12,372 nt of DNA, from contig JAFGNI010000625.1 of assembly GCA_016927095.1 (NCBI GenBank), positions 1 through 12,372 of the forward strand. Reading direction: 5' to 3'. Below, piece after piece: positions 7,761 through 12,372 of this stretch; the stretch's first letter is position 1, and every line of letters starts with the position of its first letter. Under the pieces are notes generated by a model. It was not told the origin of the DNA and ran no database searches. It saw nothing but the letters and a program-made list of their open reading frames with translations. This stretch comes from Anaerolineae bacterium. Lineage in GTDB: Bacteria; Chloroflexota; Anaerolineae; B4-G1; SLSP01. The translations under genes and the position numbers were made by a program.

Positions 7761-7793
7761 CCGCCGGGCGAAGGACACGCCCTCGCCCGGCGG
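7761..7793 (-). terminator. Strong hairpin downstream of katG, possible terminator
   Basis: An 11-bp perfect GC-rich stem (CCGCCGGGCGA at 7761-7771 with 7783-7793) and an 11-base loop begin about 34 bases after the katG stop on the minus strand. It is well placed to end the perR-katG transcript or protect its 3' end. No U-tract follows, so classical intrinsic termination is uncertain. Confidence 0.45.
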
Positions 7794-7826
7794 ACTTGTG
7801 CTAACAGCGTCAAAGCACCGTTTCGA

Positions 7827-10133
<2,307 letters not shown>

Positions 10134-10176
10134 TCAGGGTCTTCGTTCGATAGCCCAACCTCCCTGTAGCTGTTGT

Positions 10177-10659
10177 TCAGTTCTGGGTGCCGGGCGCATC
10201 AGAAGCTACTGACGCTGTCTCCGGCGCCTTGGCCGTGCCAGAGGCCTGGCAGTCCGGACAGATGCCATAGAAGGTCACCTGACGGCTCAGGATCCGATAG
10301 CCAGATGCCTCTTCAAAAGAGAGATTCAGCCCGTCAAAATCGTCATCGATGTCAATCAGCTTGTGGCATGCGACGCAATACAGATGGTGGTGAGCTTCGT
10401 GGTTCGTATCGTAGCGCTGTCCGCCTTCGCTCAGGTCCTGAACCGGCGTCAACTCACCCAGATCGCTCAACTCACGAAGGGTGTTGTATACCGTCGTGCG
10501 CGACACATCGGGCATTACCGCCAGCACGCGCTGGTACACCTGCTCTGCGGTGGGGTGGCTCTTATCATCAGCAAGCAGTTCCAGTATCACGCGTCGTTGC
10601 GGCGTGATCCTGAGCCCGTGTTCGTGGAACTGGTCGAGAAGCGCTTCAAGGGATTTCAC
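10177..10659 (-). CDS. perR: PerR-type peroxide-sensing repressor, Fur family
   Basis: A 160-residue Fur-superfamily metalloregulator that represses peroxide-defence genes until its metal-bound site is oxidised. The N-terminal winged helix (ITPQRRVILELL, then VSRTTVYNTLREL) binds DNA. All five regulatory-metal ligands of Bacillus PerR are found with an offset of one: H35, D84, H90, H92 and D103. The structural zinc site is C95-x-x-C98 and C134-x-x-C137. An Asp at position 84 is a mark of PerR rather than Fur. The C-terminal tail after residue 138 is Ala/Thr/Ser-rich and probably disordered. The start is GTG 10659, with AGGA (10670-10667) 7 bases upstream. The gene precedes katG on the same strand, as in furA-katG operons. 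A PerR-like operator on its own promoter indicates autoregulation. Confidence 0.9.
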   Translation of the reverse strand: MKSLEALLDQFHEHGLRITPQRRVILELLADDKSHPTAEQVYQRVLAVMPDVSRTTVYNTLRELSDLGELTPVQDLSEGGQRYDTNHEAHHHLYCVACHKLIDIDDDFDGLNLSFEEASGYRILSRQVTFYGICPDCQASGTAKAPETASVASDAPGTQN

Positions 10660-10689
10660 AGGTATGTCCTATCTGTATGAATACCTAAT

Positions 10690-10704
10690 TGGTAATCATT
10701 ATAA
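10690..10704 (-). promoter_or_regulatory. PerR box overlapping the -10 of the perR promoter
   Basis: Minus strand TTATAATGATTACCA matches the PerR box TTATAATnATTATAA at 12 of 14 defined positions; the mismatches are two Cs near the end. It covers the whole -10 element, so bound PerR would block RNA polymerase at the promoter serving perR and probably katG. No similar site was seen between perR and katG. Confidence 0.7.
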
Positions 10705-10726
10705 ACTAAGAGAACGCGTCTGTCAA
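10698..10726 (-). promoter_or_regulatory. Consensus sigma-70 promoter of perR-katG
   Basis: Minus strand TTGACA (10726-10721), exactly 17 bases, then TATAAT (10703-10698): a perfect match to both hexamers with ideal spacing. Transcription would start near 10691, about 32 bases before the GTG start of perR. Such a strong promoter fits a gene held down by a repressor. Confidence 0.85.
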
Positions 10727-10827
10727 GTACCTTTCCGGGCCCAATCGCAGTGTGCTCGCTGCGTAGGAACCACACAGCACTCACTGCGCTTGCGCGCCTT
10801 TGCATGGCACCAAGCGGCCATATGCAC

Positions 10828-10833
10828 TATAAT
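10828..10833 (+). promoter_or_regulatory. -10 element of a probable leaderless promoter
   Basis: TATAAT lies 8 bases before the ATG at 10842. Transcription would therefore start at or next to the initiation codon. No purine-rich ribosome site is present. A -35 is poor: TGGCAC at 10805-10810 has the correct 17-base spacing but little similarity to TTGACA. Confidence 0.5.
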
Positions 10834-10841
10834 GACACACT

Positions 10842-11567
10842 ATGAAGATCATACGATGGTTGGCTATCGCGGTTCTCGCCGTTCTCCTGATCGGAGCGCT
10901 GTCGTTGGTTGCTTGGGCCACTCTGAGCGCCCAGGAGCCAACAGAGCGCGCCGTAGCGGTGCTGGAGGAAGACAGCGTTCAGCGAGAAGACAGACGACTG
11001 GTGTTTCGGCCAAGCGCTCCTGCCGGCACGGGCCTCATCTATTACCCAGGTGGCCTGGTTGAACCGGAGGCCTACGCCGCGACCGCACAGGGCGTCGCGG
11101 ACGCGGGCTATCTGGTTGTGATTCCCAAGATGCCCCTCAACCTGGCCTTCACCGGCATCAACCGTGCCGACGGCATCCGGGCCGATTTTCCCGAGATCGA
11201 GACGTGGGTCATCGGCGGGCACTCACTCGGTGGCGCGATGGCGGCAGAATATGCCAAGAGCAACGTGGATAGCGTGGATGGACTGATCATGTTCGCTTCA
11301 TATCCGGCGAACAACGAGGACTTTGTTGATTTTCCCGTCCCCATTCTGAGCGTAATCGGCTCGAACGATCCCGGCGCCCCGCAACAGGATGCGTTCTACC
11401 AAACCGTTCGCGAGTCAGCCCAGCGCGTGATCATCGAAGGCGGCAACCACCGCCAGTATGCCGACTACGCCTTTCAGCGGGACGACGGCATCGCCACCAT
11501 CTCCGCAGCGGAGCAGCAGCGCCAGATCGTCGCCGCAACAGTCCGGTTCCTGGACGAGCTGGACTAG
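10842..11567 (+). CDS. Membrane-anchored alpha/beta hydrolase (Abhydrolase_5-like)
   Basis: A 241-residue serine hydrolase of unknown substrate. Residues 4-28 (IRWLAIAVLAVLLIGALSLVAWATL) form one hydrophobic segment after two basic residues, so it is an N-terminal anchor or uncleaved signal, with the catalytic domain probably outside the membrane. The core shows GLIYYPGG (65-71) as the oxyanion strand, nucleophile S128 in GGHSLGG, acid D176 in IGSNDPG and base H203 in EGGNHRQY. This matches the compact Abhydrolase_5/dienelactone-hydrolase-like group with no lid domain. The start is fixed by the TATAAT directly upstream and the sensible signal sequence. It is divergent from perR with about 180 bases between the starts, but lacks a PerR box on its own promoter, so shared regulation is not shown. 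It ends with TAG at 11565-11567. Confidence 0.88.
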   Translation: MKIIRWLAIAVLAVLLIGALSLVAWATLSAQEPTERAVAVLEEDSVQREDRRLVFRPSAPAGTGLIYYPGGLVEPEAYAATAQGVADAGYLVVIPKMPLNLAFTGINRADGIRADFPEIETWVIGGHSLGGAMAAEYAKSNVDSVDGLIMFASYPANNEDFVDFPVPILSVIGSNDPGAPQQDAFYQTVRESAQRVIIEGGNHRQYADYAFQRDDGIATISAAEQQRQIVAATVRFLDELD

Positions 11568-11598
11568 CCTATCTACCAGACGGGGACTCTCACCGATA

Positions 11599-11626
11599 CC
11601 GCCTTGTCGAGAGCTCTACAAGGCGG
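11599..11626 (+). terminator. Hairpin after the alpha/beta hydrolase, weak terminator candidate
   Basis: CCGCCTTGT (11599-11607) pairs perfectly with ACAAGGCGG (11618-11626) around a 10-base loop, about 31 bases after the hydrolase stop. Position suits a terminator, but the following bases (CTGACCTCC) are not U-rich. Confidence 0.35.
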
Positions 11627-11639
11627 CTGACCTCCATTC

Positions 11640-11663
11640 GTAGCTCCGGCGTGCAGCGCCGGG
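11640..11663 (+). repeat. GTAG-headed hairpin, REP-like
   Basis: GTAG at 11640-11643 precedes a stem CCGGCG (11646-11651) with CGCCGG (11657-11662), extended by one T-G pair, around the 5-base loop TGCAG. The layout (GTAG foot, short GC stem, 5-base loop) matches the two hairpins at 7589-7649, but the sequence differs, so it would be another REP family if real. Confidence 0.4.
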
Positions 11664-11823
11664 ACGTCGGGCGAAAGCAGAAAGAGCCCTCTTTGGCTAG
11701 AGAGCTCCTTCGATTCTGGCGGGGGCGACGGATTGGGACAAACGCGCACAGGGCCCCATTCTTCGCCCGAGTTCCGTGCGTTCGGCGTGCGTAGTGCTCT
11801 GGCCTGCTCAACCCAGAGCTACC

Positions 11824-11842
11824 TTCTTGCCGGATGCAAGAA
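11824..11842 (-). terminator. Small hairpin after the ABC permease, weak terminator candidate
   Basis: TTCTTGC (11824-11830) pairs perfectly with GCAAGAA (11836-11842), loop of 5, lying about 21 bases beyond the permease stop in its direction of transcription. No U-tract follows. Confidence 0.3.
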
Positions 11843-11863
11843 CCGCAGTCTCCGTAGGGCCAC

Positions 11864-12372
11864 CTACCCCTTGATAGCGCCCGCTAGAGTTGATATGAAG
11901 TAGCGCTGGCTGTAGGCATACAAGCCTAAGGGGACCAATGCCGCCAGAATAGCCGTCGCGCGGACGACAGGCAGGGCAAACGCATCGGCCACTTGCAGCT
12001 GGTTCAACATCACGATCGCGGGCATCAGCAAGCGTTTGTCTACATCGCTGATGAGGATTTGTGGCCACAGTAGTGCGTTCCAGCTACCGCGTAACGAGAG
12101 CGTTGCAATGACCCCAACACCGGCGCTGGCATTGGGCAGCACGATTCTGAAGAACAGCGCGAATTCGTTTGCGCCGTCCATCCGCGCCGCCTCCAGCATT
12201 TCGGTGGGGATGTTGAGCATAAACTGGCGCATCAGGAAAATGCCGAACGCCCCCCCACCGATACTGGGCAAGATCAGCCCCCAGTAGTTGTCGACCAACC
12301 CTAACTCTTTCATCACCACAAACTGCGGCACCAACATCGTCGTGGTGGGCAGCAGCATAATGCCGATGATGA
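11864..12372 (-). CDS. ABC transporter permease, MalG/UgpE sugar type, 5'-truncated
   Basis: C-terminal 168 or so residues of an inner-membrane permease of a binding-protein-dependent importer, most like those for sugars or glycerol phosphate. The frame stays open to the window edge (I-I-G-I before the Met at 12358), so the start is outside. The cytoplasmic EAA loop that docks the ATPase is clear: EAARMDGANEFALFFRIVLP, with the invariant Gly in its centre. Hydrophobic segments precede it (NYWGLILPSIGGGAFGIFLM) and follow it (ASAGVGVIATLSLRGSWN and the last one near residues AIVMLNQ to LGLYAYSQ). The end, with RYFISTLAGAIKG, is the classic MalG-type C-terminus. The companion permease and binding protein would be expected beyond the right edge, upstream of this gene. 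It ends with TAG (11866-11864). Confidence 0.93.
   Translation of the reverse strand, partial: IIGIMLLPTTTMLVPQFVVMKELGLVDNYWGLILPSIGGGAFGIFLMRQFMLNIPTEMLEAARMDGANEFALFFRIVLPNASAGVGVIATLSLRGSWNALLWPQILISDVDKRLLMPAIVMLNQLQVADAFALPVVRATAILAALVPLGLYAYSQRYFISTLAGAIKG

Larger units (their letters stand above)
7347..7826. other. 480-bp intergenic region between katG and the FGGY kinase
   Basis: No protein-coding gene is convincing here; the open frames that cross it run through palindromes and have no family-like features. From right to left it contains the post-katG hairpin (7761-7793), the MITE-like element with its two hairpins and flanking 9-bp repeats (7529-7679), a candidate promoter for the kinase operon (7491-7519) and a leader of about 140 bases. 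The leader includes the odd palindrome GCCGATTCGGC at 7401-7411, which might be an operator half but is too short to claim. Confidence 0.6.
11568..11863. other. Hairpin-rich intergenic region, about 296 bp
   Basis: No credible gene is seen here. It separates two convergent genes and contains, from left to right, a 9-bp hairpin (11599-11626), a GTAG-headed hairpin (11640-11663), a short palindrome AAAGAGCCCTCTTT (about 11680-11693) and a 7-bp hairpin close to the permease stop (11824-11842). None is followed by a good U-tract. Confidence 0.6.

Noticed and set aside
7574..7804. Open frames through the 7347-7826 intergenic region
   Set aside because: They are created by the GC-rich palindromes of the repeat element and the post-katG hairpin; no protein family resemblance and no ribosome site.
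10743..10752. CAATCGCAGT, shared with the ends of the MITE-like element
   Set aside because: Only 10 bases match, with no partner end or flanking repeat nearby, so a second element end is not supported.
10747..10787. Imperfect inverted repeat (GCAGTG-TGCT with AGCA-CTCACTGC) between the perR and hydrolase promoters
   Set aside because: It is bulged and not centred on any promoter element; too weak to call an operator or attenuator.
10481..11062. Open frame of 193 codons crossing perR, its promoter and the start of the hydrolase
   Set aside because: It would overlap two well-supported genes and a consensus promoter; the product is low-complexity Ser/Arg-rich.

Overview
The window is GC-rich bacterial DNA carrying nine protein-coding loci. 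Two of them run off the ends: an elongation factor G at the left and a sugar-type ABC permease at the right. The mix of genes (a FGGY sugar kinase, a Cys-type sulfatase, a binding-protein-dependent sugar permease, KatG with a Fur-family partner), SD-type ribosome sites (GGAGG-like) beside one apparently leaderless gene, and short GTAG-headed hairpin repeats would suit a member of Chloroflexota. This is an inference from style only, because there is no rRNA or other phylogenetic marker that can be read decisively by eye.

Layout. (1) Bases 1-3448, plus strand: the C-terminal nine-tenths of an EF-G, a HAD-IIB phosphatase, and a small stand-alone protein with a ParB/sulfiredoxin-like DGSHR motif. 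(2) Bases 3467-7346, minus strand, transcribed leftward: a FGGY carbohydrate kinase, then an alpha/beta hydrolase interrupted by an in-frame amber codon, then a sulfatase whose start overlaps the hydrolase stop (ATGA). This looks like one catabolic operon for a sugar or sulfated organic compound, with a candidate promoter at 7491-7519. (3) Bases 7347-7826, non-coding: that promoter, a 133-bp MITE-like element with near-perfect terminal inverted repeats, a 9-bp direct repeat on each side and two opposed GTAG-headed hairpins inside, and a strong hairpin after katG. (4) Bases 7827-10726, minus strand: a perR-katG peroxide-stress operon. Its promoter is a perfect TTGACA-17-TATAAT, and a PerR-box-like sequence lies on its -10 element. 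(5) Bases 10828-11567, plus strand: a membrane-anchored alpha/beta hydrolase with a TATAAT so close to its ATG that the transcript is probably leaderless. (6) Bases 11568-11863: a hairpin-rich spacer with another GTAG-headed hairpin. (7) Bases 11864-12372, minus strand: the C-terminal part of a MalG/UgpE-type ABC permease.

How they work together. PerR has all five metal ligands expected of a peroxide sensor and lies directly upstream of the catalase-peroxidase, so peroxide would oxidise PerR, free its own promoter and raise KatG, as in furA-katG operons. The kinase-hydrolase-sulfatase group and the distal sugar permease suggest uptake and breakdown of carbohydrates, but nothing in the sequence fixes the substrate. 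No complete new defence or mobile system is visible. The most unusual features are the MITE-like element with its covarying hairpins and the amber codon in an otherwise intact hydrolase.
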